64,000 nucleotides of DNA from NCBI GenBank assembly GCA_012033255.1, contig JAAUSF010000002.1:1-64000 (forward strand), given 5' to 3'. A model generated the notes under the pieces. That model made no database searches, was not told where the DNA came from, and worked only from the letters and a program-made list of their open reading frames with translations. Source of the stretch: Cyanobacteria bacterium RU_5_0. GTDB taxonomy: Bacteria; Cyanobacteriota; Cyanobacteriia; Elainellales; Elainellaceae. Position 1 is the stretch's first letter; every line of letters begins with the position of its first letter. The position numbers and the translations under genes are program-made. Positions 36,622 through 44,402 of this stretch are shown piece by piece.

Positions 36622-37671
36622 TCAAACTTGGGAAAGACTGGCTCTAGCCATTTTGTGTTTGCTCAACAGGTAATAGCGGCATGTGCCGATCGCAAACGCA
36701 AATCCGCCGTAGAGGAAGTAGAGCCAGTGCCACGGAATGACCCGAATAGCAAACCACAATCCTCGCTTACGCTGAAAGAAGCGGTAGACGGGCAAATTGA
36801 GCCATATCAGGGCAAAACTGAGTGCGCCTACAACTAGCCATGCACTCACCCACCAGCAAGATGCAGCGAGAGCAACCAGTAAGCTATAGGTCATGAGCAG
36901 GCTGACGCGGTCAGCAGTCTTGAGGTTGAGATCATTCACGAATTGTCGATCGCGCCAAATCAATTCTGTCCACGGTAATGCCCGATAAAAAACTTCTGCT
37001 TTCAGCAGCGAAATCACACCCCAACGCTTCAAATGCTTGACTTGAACCGTTTTGCAAAGCTGAATTCGATAGCTTGCCCGCTTCAGCCGATAGCCCAAGT
37101 CAATATCCTCAACGGAGGGATACCGATAGGCTTCATCGAAGCCACCAATTGTCAAAAAGACATCGCGCCGAATCGCTCCACATGCCCCCCAAAAGGTAGA
37201 CGCTTCTTCGCACCCCATTTGATGCGTGTAATGGTGAAATAAATTCTTGTACTGCGACAAGAAATGAGCGTCACCGGGTTGATCGTCATAGGAACCAATC
37301 AGAGCAGCTAGATCAGGTTGATTGCGAAAGGCGATCGCAATTTGACTCAGCGTATTAGGGGCGATCGTCACATCAGCATCCATAAAAAACAGGATGTCCC
37401 CTTGAGCCGATCGTGCGCCCAAATTACGTGCCCGTGCTGGTCCGCCCGCCGTTGGCAGCTTAAATACTTTTGCGCCAAATTCTTGCGCTAAATGCCAAGA
37501 GTCATCAGTTCCGCCATCTACCACAACAATAATTTCAGTGGAGAATGGAACATACGCAGCGAGGCTAGCTAAACAGCTACGAAAATTTTCGCCGCCATTG
37601 TGAACAGGAATGACAATTGAAATCGTAGGCTGATCAGGAGAGAGTAAATCTTCAGAACTAAAACTCATCAC
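36622..37671 (-). CDS. Family 2 glycosyltransferase with C-terminal membrane helices
   Basis: A 349-residue protein, first gene of the EPS operon. The GT-A domain has ISIVIPVHNGGENFRSCLAS, TEIIVVVDGGTDD, GPARARNLGARSAQG and FFMDADV (DXD). The acceptor motif is SVEDIDLGYRLKR. About three C-terminal helices follow (SLLMTYSLLVALAASCWW; LVVGALSFALIWL; WLYFLYGGFAFAIGT), so the enzyme is membrane-bound and may act on undecaprenyl-linked sugars. The operon promoter must lie in the 770-base gap upstream. Confidence 0.9.
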   Translation of the reverse strand: MMSFSSEDLLSPDQPTISIVIPVHNGGENFRSCLASLAAYVPFSTEIIVVVDGGTDDSWHLAQEFGAKVFKLPTAGGPARARNLGARSAQGDILFFMDADVTIAPNTLSQIAIAFRNQPDLAALIGSYDDQPGDAHFLSQYKNLFHHYTHQMGCEEASTFWGACGAIRRDVFLTIGGFDEAYRYPSVEDIDLGYRLKRASYRIQLCKTVQVKHLKRWGVISLLKAEVFYRALPWTELIWRDRQFVNDLNLKTADRVSLLMTYSLLVALAASCWWVSAWLVVGALSFALIWLNLPVYRFFQRKRGLWFAIRVIPWHWLYFLYGGFAFAIGTCRYYLLSKHKMARASLSQV

Positions 37672-38309
37672 AACAATTCCGTTCAGTCTCTAGAGAGTCT
37701 AAACAATAAGACCCTCAGCTTTTATTTAGGATTTTTCAACATCACTCCATTTATTATTTATCCAGAGTGAACTGTATTAAAAAGTAGTATTCTTCTGAAT
37801 TGATTGGTAAAGCTTTATCTGAAGTAATCAGCTTAGTGAACGCGCCATAAATAAAGACTTTACTCATTACATCCAAATGCTATCTAGATTGGTTCTAACA
37901 AAGCATGAGAAACCTTTCATCTTCACATTATCTTCATATTAGTCTGTGTTTCTACAGAAGAACTGTAAAATTATTACTAATTAGGAGGTTTTCACCAAAA
38001 TTCTAAGTATTGCAAATCTGCCGCATCTGTAGCCTTTCCCATTTAGGTTAGGTTCATCAAGTGTTCAGGCAAAGCGCCTTTCGCCCTGCAAAATATATCT
38101 CACCCGATCGAGAATCGCTATATTGTAAAGATGCAATTTTCTGTCGCTGCTGTATGAGAAATTGCGATCGAGAATTATTTCTCTTCAATAGTATTAATTG
38201 GCTTAGGATAACGGATAAGTTAGTTGGCATTTAAGTTGAAGTTTGTTGAAGCTCACTCCATAAGTAGATTATTTCCACCTATAAATTTTTGTTGATTTTG
38301 CCATCGGTA
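37672..38309. other. Long AT-rich intergenic region upstream of the EPS operon
   Basis: 638 bases before the hairpin repeat at 38310. The region is AT-rich and, read on the minus strand, contains the EPS operon promoter. I could not identify a specific operator, RNA gene or reading frame with family resemblance. Its length suggests a long 5' leader or several regulatory sites. Confidence 0.4.
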
Positions 38310-38424
38310 GGGGCAATCCCTGCGTGGTTGCCCTCTAATCCAGGGCAACCATGCAGGGATTGCCCCAACACCACGCCATATATCAACCGCAGGGATTGTC
38401 CCAACACCACGCCATCCATCAATA
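38310..38424. repeat. Long hairpin plus 36-base direct repeat
   Basis: Bases 38310-38334 are complementary to 38342-38366 at 24 of 25 positions, the exception being G-T, with a seven-base loop. The right arm is part of a 36-base unit (38353-38388, starting GCAGGGATTG) repeated once more at 38389-38424 with a few changes. It lies tail-side of murE. It would form a very stable hairpin in RNA from either strand and may end murE transcripts, though no T-run follows. Confidence 0.85.
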
Positions 38425-38442
38425 GAAAATTTACAGGTGGGA

Positions 38443-39945
38443 TTATTTCGTAAACAAGCGGAGTTCCAATGCGGCTCTGGCTTGTTCGCGATCGTCAAAA
38501 TGCACTTTCTCTGTGCCAAGAATCTGATAATCTTCGTGTCCTTTGCCAGCAATCAGAACGCCGTCTCCAGGTTGTGCCTGAAGAATGGCAGTGCGGATGG
38601 CGTCAGCCCGATCGCCTATCACCGTCGGATTCGCGCCCTCTGGAATTCCGGTCAGGATGTCTTGCAGAATGCGTTTGGGGTCTTCGGTGCGGGGATTGTC
38701 AGAGGTGACAACTGTCCAATCAGAAAGGTCGGCAGCAATCGCTCCCATCTTGGGGCGCTTGGTTCGATCGCGATCTCCCCCACAGCCGAACACACAGATC
38801 ATCCGTCCGGGAATGAAGGGCCGAGCCGCACGGAGCATATTTTCTAAGCTATCCGGCGTATGAGCATAGTCTACAATTACGCTGATGTCTTGATCGAGGC
38901 TGACCTGGACTTGCTCCATCCGTCCGGGAACGCCAGTGAAATCAGGGAGAGACTGAGCGATCGTCTCCAAGGGTACTCCGAAATGCAGCACTGTCCCCAC
39001 CGCCGCCAACAGATTCGCCAAATTAAACTGCCCGACCAACGGCGACTGAAAGGCGATCGCGCCCTTCGGTGTATGTAGTACTCCCTTCACACCCTCCGAC
39101 TCATATACCCAATCACTCGTCCACAAATCCGCCGTCTGATCTTCAACGCTGTATGACCAGACTCGATCTGAAGGCAATTGCTCGATCAATTTCTGTCCAT
39201 AGAGATCATCCTGGTTGAGGATGGCACGTCCCTGAAGGTAACTGGGACTAAACAACAGAGCTTTTGCCTGGAAGTAATCGTTCATGTCTTTGTGATAGTC
39301 CAGGTGATCTTGCGTCAGGTTCGTGAACACCGATACCTCAAACGGACAGCCCATCACCCGTCCTTGTGCCAGCGCATGAGAACTGACTTCCATTACCGCA
39401 GATTGGCAGCCAGCCTCGATCGCTTCCGCAAATTGTTTCTGTAGCTCAACGGCAAACGGTGTAGTGTGAATTGCCGTTTGTTGATAACCTGCCCAACGGG
39501 TGTAGAGGGTGCCCATTAAGGCAGTAGATTGCTGCGATCGAGTCAATAAAAATTCAATCAGATGCGTGGTAGTCGTCTTTCCATTCGTTCCCGTTACGCC
39601 AATTAGCTTTAGCTTCTGAGCCGGGTAGCCATAAAATGCGGCTGCCACCTGAGCGCAAGCTTGCGGCATATTCGGGAAGGGAATTACACAAGAATCTGCC
39701 AATTCCGGCGAGGGAGCCAATTTCTGTGCCGCCGATGGAGAAACCAGCGCAGCAATCGCTCCAGAGGCGATCGCACTTGACCAAAACTCCCCTCCATCCA
39801 CCCGCGTCCCTGGCATCCCAATAAACAGATCACCTGGTTGACACGCATGAGAATTCGTCGCCAATCCTCTCACTTCTGCCTCTAGAGCCGGATGCTCAGG
39901 CAGGGAAGAAGACGATAGGGTTGCTAATAAATCTTTCAGTTTCAT
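38443..39945 (-). CDS. murE: UDP-MurNAc-tripeptide synthetase MurE
   Basis: A 500-residue Mur ligase that adds meso-diaminopimelate to UDP-MurNAc-L-Ala-D-Glu in the cytoplasm. The N-domain begins LKDLLATL and has ATNSHACQPGDLFIGMPG. The ATP loop is GTNGKTTT (119-126), the carbamylated-Lys region is HALAQGRVMGC, and FTNLTQDHLDYHKDM follows. DNPRTEDP near 410 is the signature of DAP-adding enzymes as opposed to Lys-adding ones. The ending GKGHEDYQI is conserved. The length is normal. It is single, and no other mur gene is adjacent. Confidence 0.97.
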   Translation of the reverse strand: MKLKDLLATLSSSSLPEHPALEAEVRGLATNSHACQPGDLFIGMPGTRVDGGEFWSSAIASGAIAALVSPSAAQKLAPSPELADSCVIPFPNMPQACAQVAAAFYGYPAQKLKLIGVTGTNGKTTTTHLIEFLLTRSQQSTALMGTLYTRWAGYQQTAIHTTPFAVELQKQFAEAIEAGCQSAVMEVSSHALAQGRVMGCPFEVSVFTNLTQDHLDYHKDMNDYFQAKALLFSPSYLQGRAILNQDDLYGQKLIEQLPSDRVWSYSVEDQTADLWTSDWVYESEGVKGVLHTPKGAIAFQSPLVGQFNLANLLAAVGTVLHFGVPLETIAQSLPDFTGVPGRMEQVQVSLDQDISVIVDYAHTPDSLENMLRAARPFIPGRMICVFGCGGDRDRTKRPKMGAIAADLSDWTVVTSDNPRTEDPKRILQDILTGIPEGANPTVIGDRADAIRTAILQAQPGDGVLIAGKGHEDYQILGTEKVHFDDREQARAALELRLFTK

Positions 39946-40115
39946 ATCAATAACTCCTTACACCGAGCAGAAGAATGAAGGCGGAAGGATGAAGCGAAAA
40001 CAGTCAGCTTTAGGCTTGAATGATAGATTGTTGAGTGTTGAGTGTTGAGTAAAAATCAACCTTATTAAAGATGAGAACCAGGCATTAAGCCTCAATTCAT
40101 CCTTCCGTATTGCGC

Positions 40116-40457
40116 CTATTCTGCACTATTTTCTGAATTTGCCAACAAGTATCTTTGTAACATTTGCTCTAATTGTTTGACTGAAGCGCGTGGAGAAGGA
40201 CGGGGTAAGGGGGTGAGGGGTAAGGTTAGGGGGGATAAACCTATTGCTGTATCCGTTACATCCGTTACAGAATCGCTTGCTGCATCGATCGCCAAAAATA
40301 GCACGGGAATTTCGTATTGGTATGCTTGAAACCAATCGTTGCGAGTGGTGATATCTCTTACTTCCAAGATAAAGGGAAGCGATCGAATTTGCTCCAGTTT
40401 TTCTTGGAGTCCTTCACAGAGATGACATCCCGGTTTGCTGTAGAGAATTAAGCGCAT
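40116..40457 (-). CDS. Glutaredoxin-like protein with low-complexity insert
   Basis: A 113-residue thioredoxin-fold protein of the small Glrx-like (DUF836) type. MRLILYSKPGCHLCEGLQEKL gives the CxxC redox pair (C11, C14); EIPVLFL carries the cis-Pro. The family ends with LPRPSPR.S...L...L soon after the PVL strand, and so does this protein, but residues about 60-83 (SDSVTDVTDTAIGL, then SPLTLPLTPL) are an extra stretch encoded by GGGTAAGG-rich DNA at 40209-40280. It is probably a thiol-disulfide reductase of unknown partner. It lies between murE and the CO2-uptake operon on the same strand. Confidence 0.82.
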   Translation of the reverse strand: MRLILYSKPGCHLCEGLQEKLEQIRSLPFILEVRDITTRNDWFQAYQYEIPVLFLAIDAASDSVTDVTDTAIGLSPLTLPLTPLPRPSPRASVKQLEQMLQRYLLANSENSAE

Positions 40458-40545
40458 AATTTACTAATTGTAATGTTGCTAGTTCTAAGAGCTTATCCGA
40501 AAACCCATTTTGTCGAGTGGGCATTGCCACCCTACCTGTGATACT

Positions 40546-40650
40546 TATAGCAGTAGCCAGCGTGGTTAGGACATTGCCAAAGGCTGAAAGGCAAACGGTC
40601 TATCAATCCTGCCTCAGCACTCAGTCCTCAGAACTCAGCACTTAGCTATA
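40546..40650 (+). mobile_element. MITE-like element, copy 1 (105 bp)
   Basis: It starts TATAGCAGTAGCCAG and ends GCTATA. It contains GGTTAGGACAT, and in its right half five CTCAG-type heptamers (40611-40645). The element at 49287-49391 is the same length, inverted, and about 95 percent identical by eye. There is no coding capacity. The TA at each end suits a TA-targeting transposase supplied elsewhere (inference). Confidence 0.7.
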
Positions 40651-40756
40651 GCAATAAATCGTTATTTTTATTCAGCATAGACTGCCCATTTGATGGGCAA
40701 AATGGGCAGCAGGATATTGGATAAGGATAACCAATCCGATCGGGATTTTTGAGCAA

Positions 40757-42076
40757 TTATCGATAATTTTGCGATTGAATGTTTCGCAAGCGGGCTTCTG
40801 GACGTTTGAATCGATCGAGTTGTGCCTCAAAGAATTTGCGATTTGCTAGCAAGTGTTTCGGGTTAGGGTCATCAAGCGGATAGAGTAGAGCTTCTCGCAA
40901 TGCTTGAATCACAGCGGAAGTGACGCAATACATCGATCGCTGAAAACTGACGGCAAGTTGAATGAGCATATCGTTTTCGCCCCGGCAGTGAAGCTGGTAA
41001 TAATCCAGCAAATATTGTGGCAAGAAGTGCAGCATATCTTGGGCAAGGAGAGTGGGCGGAATTCCAGCCGTGCCAACGGGGAACTTATCGGCATAGAGTA
41101 CGCCATAGTGGAAGTCTTTCTGATCGGCGGGAACCTCTCCAGCTTGGGCATTGTAGGACTTTGTACCTCGGAAGGGAGACGTGCGATAGAACACTGCCTC
41201 GACATAGGGGAGAGCCGCTTCGTAAAGCCAGGTGAAGCCTTTTGACTTGGGAATGATTTCGTAGCATTTGCCCTTAATGTAAACGTGGTGATAAATCGGT
41301 CGTCCGGCGATCGCAAAAATGCCGTTCACCAGAAAATTCATCGCATCGGGGACACTAGCAATCTTGCCTTCATCATAAAGATCAGACATCTCGAAAAATA
41401 CGGGTGCCATCACTTCCCAGAACAAGCCTAAGTTGGCGTAGTAAGACGCTTGGCGGCACTGCTCCAAAAACATATCCGGAAACAGCTTGTAGAGTCCGAG
41501 CATGAATGGGTTGCCCTCGAAGTAAGCGCGAATGGCGCGATCGGCATTTTGCTTGTATTCGTCGCTGTCGAGATACGGATCAAACTGATTCACAGGCACA
41601 TACATTTTGCGGTGCCAGAGCATCGCCCGCATACATTCTTCCGCGAATTCCATGTTGATGCGATCGTGCCACCAGTGATGGAAAATTCGAGGCAATTTAG
41701 ACTGCAATTCACCCTTCTCAATGAATGCCATTAATTCAGGATGCGCCGTTGCTTGACCTCGCCAAATTCGCAAATCAGCATCATCCCCTGCGTAATGATT
41801 GTGTCGCTCTAGATATTCCTTTGAAATAAAATATTTGAAAAAAGGGAGTGGCTCCAGAAAAACTTGTTCAGCAATATAAAGGAGATCGCGCCAGTAGAAA
41901 TCCATCGGCACGGCATACGCTTTATACAGCCCAATGATTTGCATCAGATTTTCAGGCGTATCTGGAAGCATCGCACTGCCTGCTTCGAGCCGATGGATAA
42001 TCTCTGCAAATTCGTGTGTGGATGGCGGAAGCTTAGGAACAGACGCGGTTTGAGGAGAGAGTGTGGTTGTGGTCAT
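40757..42076 (-). CDS. CO2 hydration protein (ChpX/ChpY, CupB/CupA)
   Basis: A 439-residue protein from ATG 42076 (MTTTTLSPQTAS). The frame is open to 42130, but the extra 18 residues are encoded by an 8-base GGGGATGG array and are not family-like. Conserved blocks include HRLEAGSAMLPDTPENLMQI, YAVPMDFYWRDLLYIAE, HHWWHDRINMEFAEECM and FRGTKSYNAQAGEVP, ending RNIQSQNYR. The protein docks on specialised NDH-1 complexes and turns CO2 into bicarbonate at the cytoplasmic face of the thylakoid, driven by NDH-1 proton pumping. Fourth gene of the ndhF-ndhD unit. Without a CupS-like gene next to it I lean to the constitutive ChpX/CupB form, but the inducible form is not excluded. Confidence 0.9.
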   Translation of the reverse strand: MTTTTLSPQTASVPKLPPSTHEFAEIIHRLEAGSAMLPDTPENLMQIIGLYKAYAVPMDFYWRDLLYIAEQVFLEPLPFFKYFISKEYLERHNHYAGDDADLRIWRGQATAHPELMAFIEKGELQSKLPRIFHHWWHDRINMEFAEECMRAMLWHRKMYVPVNQFDPYLDSDEYKQNADRAIRAYFEGNPFMLGLYKLFPDMFLEQCRQASYYANLGLFWEVMAPVFFEMSDLYDEGKIASVPDAMNFLVNGIFAIAGRPIYHHVYIKGKCYEIIPKSKGFTWLYEAALPYVEAVFYRTSPFRGTKSYNAQAGEVPADQKDFHYGVLYADKFPVGTAGIPPTLLAQDMLHFLPQYLLDYYQLHCRGENDMLIQLAVSFQRSMYCVTSAVIQALREALLYPLDDPNPKHLLANRKFFEAQLDRFKRPEARLRNIQSQNYR

Positions 42077-42126
42077 GTTTAGAGAGATGAGGGGATGAGG
42101 GGATGGGGGGATGGGGGGATGGGAGG

Positions 42127-42501
42127 TCATCTACGATCGCGCCCTTCGGCCCAAGGCGGTGGACCTGAAGCGGGGCGAATTTGAATGACGGTGCCGTCCG
42201 CTTTGGTGATGGAAATGGCATCAAATTCGTCGTTATCGAGTTTTCCAACGACGGTCAGTTCTTCGCCAGGTTCAATGTTTATTTCGTGCCACCAACGTGG
42301 TCCAGCATCAACAATGATGTTGCCTGTACCGTCATCCAGAATAAAATCATTGCCCACGACGCTAATAACGGTGCCGGATATAGTGATGCCTTGAGATTCT
42401 TGTAATTCTCCGATTGGCGTTTGGGCTTGAGTTGCAGGAACGATCGCCAAACCTGAAATCAAGAGTGCGCTTCCTAGACCAATGAAACCTGATTTAGACA
42501 C
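42127..42501 (-). CDS. Exported OB-fold protein in the CO2-uptake operon
   Basis: A 124-residue protein beginning at GTG 42499-42501, chosen because AGGAGGAA lies eight bases upstream. It has a signal peptide ending ATQAQ, so it goes to the periplasm or thylakoid lumen. The mature part (GITISGTVISVVGNDFILDD, GTGNIIVDAG, ELTVVGKLDNDEFDAISI) resembles the bacterial OB-fold (BOF/YgiW) or tRNA-anticodon-type OB fold of small exported proteins. The end, PPPWAEGRDRR, is basic. It is placed between ndhD and the CO2 hydration gene on the same strand, with 50 bases to the latter's start. A link with the NDH-1 complex is suggested by position only. Confidence 0.7.
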   Translation of the reverse strand: MSKSGFIGLGSALLISGLAIVPATQAQTPIGELQESQGITISGTVISVVGNDFILDDGTGNIIVDAGPRWWHEINIEPGEELTVVGKLDNDEFDAISITKADGTVIQIRPASGPPPWAEGRDRR

Positions 42502-42601
42502 AAGAACTTCCTCCTAATGAGCAATTGACCAAGTTGACTTAATCACGCATTCAGAGTTGGTGCATTCAGAGGTTGATGCATCCAGCCATCGACCTACAAA
42601 A

Positions 42602-44125
42602 TCACTGTGGCAAACGGGGAGAATCGATCGGCATTGCTTGAACAATGGGCGCGGAAGGTTCGGTGACAGGTATGGCAGCAACGAACGCTGTTGTGGTTGC
42701 TTCTGTCCAACGGACTAACCAAGTGGGTTGAATGCCTAAGAAGAGAATCAAAATCGCAAGGACGATCGCAGGTGCTTTCTCAAGCCACAAAACTTTGGGA
42801 TAGTAAGCGGTGGCGTTGTCCAATCTGCCGAAGCAGGTGCGATTGAGCAAAATCACAAAATAGACGGCGGTTAGCCCTGTGCCAATGACGGCGACCAATG
42901 TTTGGATCGGAAATACGGCGTAGCTGCCTTGGAAGATCAGAAATTCTGCGATGAAACCCGCTAATCCTGGAATTCCGGCACTTGCCATTGCGCCCAGAAT
43001 CAGCAGCGAACTAACGAATGGTAAGCCTCGAATTGGATTTAGCAGCCCGTTGAGGACATCTAATTCGCGGCTACCCACTTTCGTTTCAATTACGCCAACC
43101 AAATGGAACAGAATTGCCAGAATCAGCCCGTGAGCAATCATCTGAGAGACAGCACCAACGAGCGCCAGAGGGGTTAGTGCCGCTGCCCCCAGTAGGATGT
43201 AACCCATATGACCGATCGAGCTATACGCCACCATGCGCTTGATGTCTTTCTGGGCGATCGCCGCCATCGCACCATATAAGATACTGACGGCTGCCCAAAT
43301 TGCCAGGAACGGGGATAATTTTGCCCATGCTTCCGGAAACAGCCCCAAACCGAATCGGAAAATTCCATAGGTTCCGAGTTTCGCCAATACGCCGCCCAAC
43401 AGCATCACGACTGGAGTTGATGATGCAACGTAAGTGTCTGGTAGCCAGGTGTGGAACGGAACAAGCGGAATTTTGATGCCAAAGCCAACCAGCAACACCC
43501 CTAGAAGGATGACTTGTAAACTGAGCGGCAATGTTTGTCCGAGGACCGATTGATAGGTGAAATCAGAGGCACCACTCAGCCACACCAAGCCCAGGAAACC
43601 CATCAGGATCAGTGCGCCAGAGATGGCAGTGTAGATGAGAAACTTGATGGCGGCATAGCCCTTCTTTTCACCGCCCCAAATTGAAATCAGCAGGTAAAAA
43701 GGAACCAACTCTAGCTCATAAAACAGGAAGAACAGCAACAGGTTTTGAGCCAGAAATGCACCTGCGACTCCGCCGTTAATTAGCAGAATCAGGGAATAGA
43801 AGAGACGAGGGCGATCGATCTGCACACTACTGCTAAATATGGCAATCCAGGTCAGCAGACTATTCAGCGCCAGCAACACGATCGACAACCCATCGACACC
43901 GAGTTCATAGTTCAATCCGAGGGTTTCAATCCAGGGCAGATATTCCCGGAATTGCAGCCCCGGATTATGAATGTCGAATTGAGTCAGCAGCCAGATTGTC
44001 CATAGTAAAACAGCACCAGAGAGCCAAACGGCACCTGTCCGGATTTGACTAGTCGAGAAACGACTCGGAAGAAACCCAATAATTGCTGCCCCAACGATCG
44101 GGAGCCAAATAAGAGAACTGAGCAT
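42602..44125 (-). CDS. ndhD: NDH-1 subunit NdhD (CO2-uptake type)
   Basis: A 507-residue proton-pumping antiporter-like subunit from ATG 44125 (MLSSLIWLPIVGAAIIGFLP). The frame is open to 44305, but the added 60 residues are translated repeats (THGGMPLPKTS twice). It has about 14 helices. Conserved features are LGLNYELGVDGLSIVLL, the Glu/Lys region FFLFYELELVPFYLLISIWGG, PLVPFHTWLPDTYV, and KDIKRMVAYSSIGHMGY. NdhD3/NdhD4 forms pair with NdhF3/NdhF4 and a Chp protein for CO2 uptake in the thylakoid. Which of the two this is cannot be settled by eye. Confidence 0.92.
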   Translation of the reverse strand: MLSSLIWLPIVGAAIIGFLPSRFSTSQIRTGAVWLSGAVLLWTIWLLTQFDIHNPGLQFREYLPWIETLGLNYELGVDGLSIVLLALNSLLTWIAIFSSSVQIDRPRLFYSLILLINGGVAGAFLAQNLLLFFLFYELELVPFYLLISIWGGEKKGYAAIKFLIYTAISGALILMGFLGLVWLSGASDFTYQSVLGQTLPLSLQVILLGVLLVGFGIKIPLVPFHTWLPDTYVASSTPVVMLLGGVLAKLGTYGIFRFGLGLFPEAWAKLSPFLAIWAAVSILYGAMAAIAQKDIKRMVAYSSIGHMGYILLGAAALTPLALVGAVSQMIAHGLILAILFHLVGVIETKVGSRELDVLNGLLNPIRGLPFVSSLLILGAMASAGIPGLAGFIAEFLIFQGSYAVFPIQTLVAVIGTGLTAVYFVILLNRTCFGRLDNATAYYPKVLWLEKAPAIVLAILILFLGIQPTWLVRWTEATTTAFVAAIPVTEPSAPIVQAMPIDSPRLPQ

Positions 44126-44202
44126 AGGTGAAGGACGAGGGATAAGGGATGAAAAATGAAAAATGAAAAATGAGGGGGGTGGAATTGCTGGTATTGCTGA
44201 CG

Positions 44203-44360
44203 TTAGGGATGTTTTGGGTAGGGGCATCCCCCCGTGGGTGCCCGAAGATGTTTTGGGTAGGGGCATCCCCCCGTGGGTGCCCGAAATCTTCCAGGGTAGG
44301 CACAAGACCTACCCCTACCATTGGGGATGCAAATCGTTTCCTCCCATCATTCAGCAACGC
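44203..44360 (+). repeat. Interspersed repeat, copy A, with doubled 39-base unit
   Basis: It lies in the ndhF-ndhD gap. The order is GATGTTTTGGGTAGGGGCAT, GTGGGTGCCCGAA, CTTCCAGGGTAGGCACAAGA, CCTACCCCTAC, then GGGGATGCAAAT. The 39-base first part occurs twice in tandem (44208-44246 and 44247-44285). An inverted relative is at 49121-49269. Just upstream (about 44148-44173) is a run of ATGAAAA heptamers. Confidence 0.85.
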
Positions 44361-44402
44361 CGAATTGCTAATTCCTGTTCTCTGTTCCCTGTTTTCTGTC
44401 CC

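Noticed and set aside
38253..38552. Minus-strand open frame near the hairpin repeat
   Set aside because: It overlaps the murE end and consists of repeat DNA.
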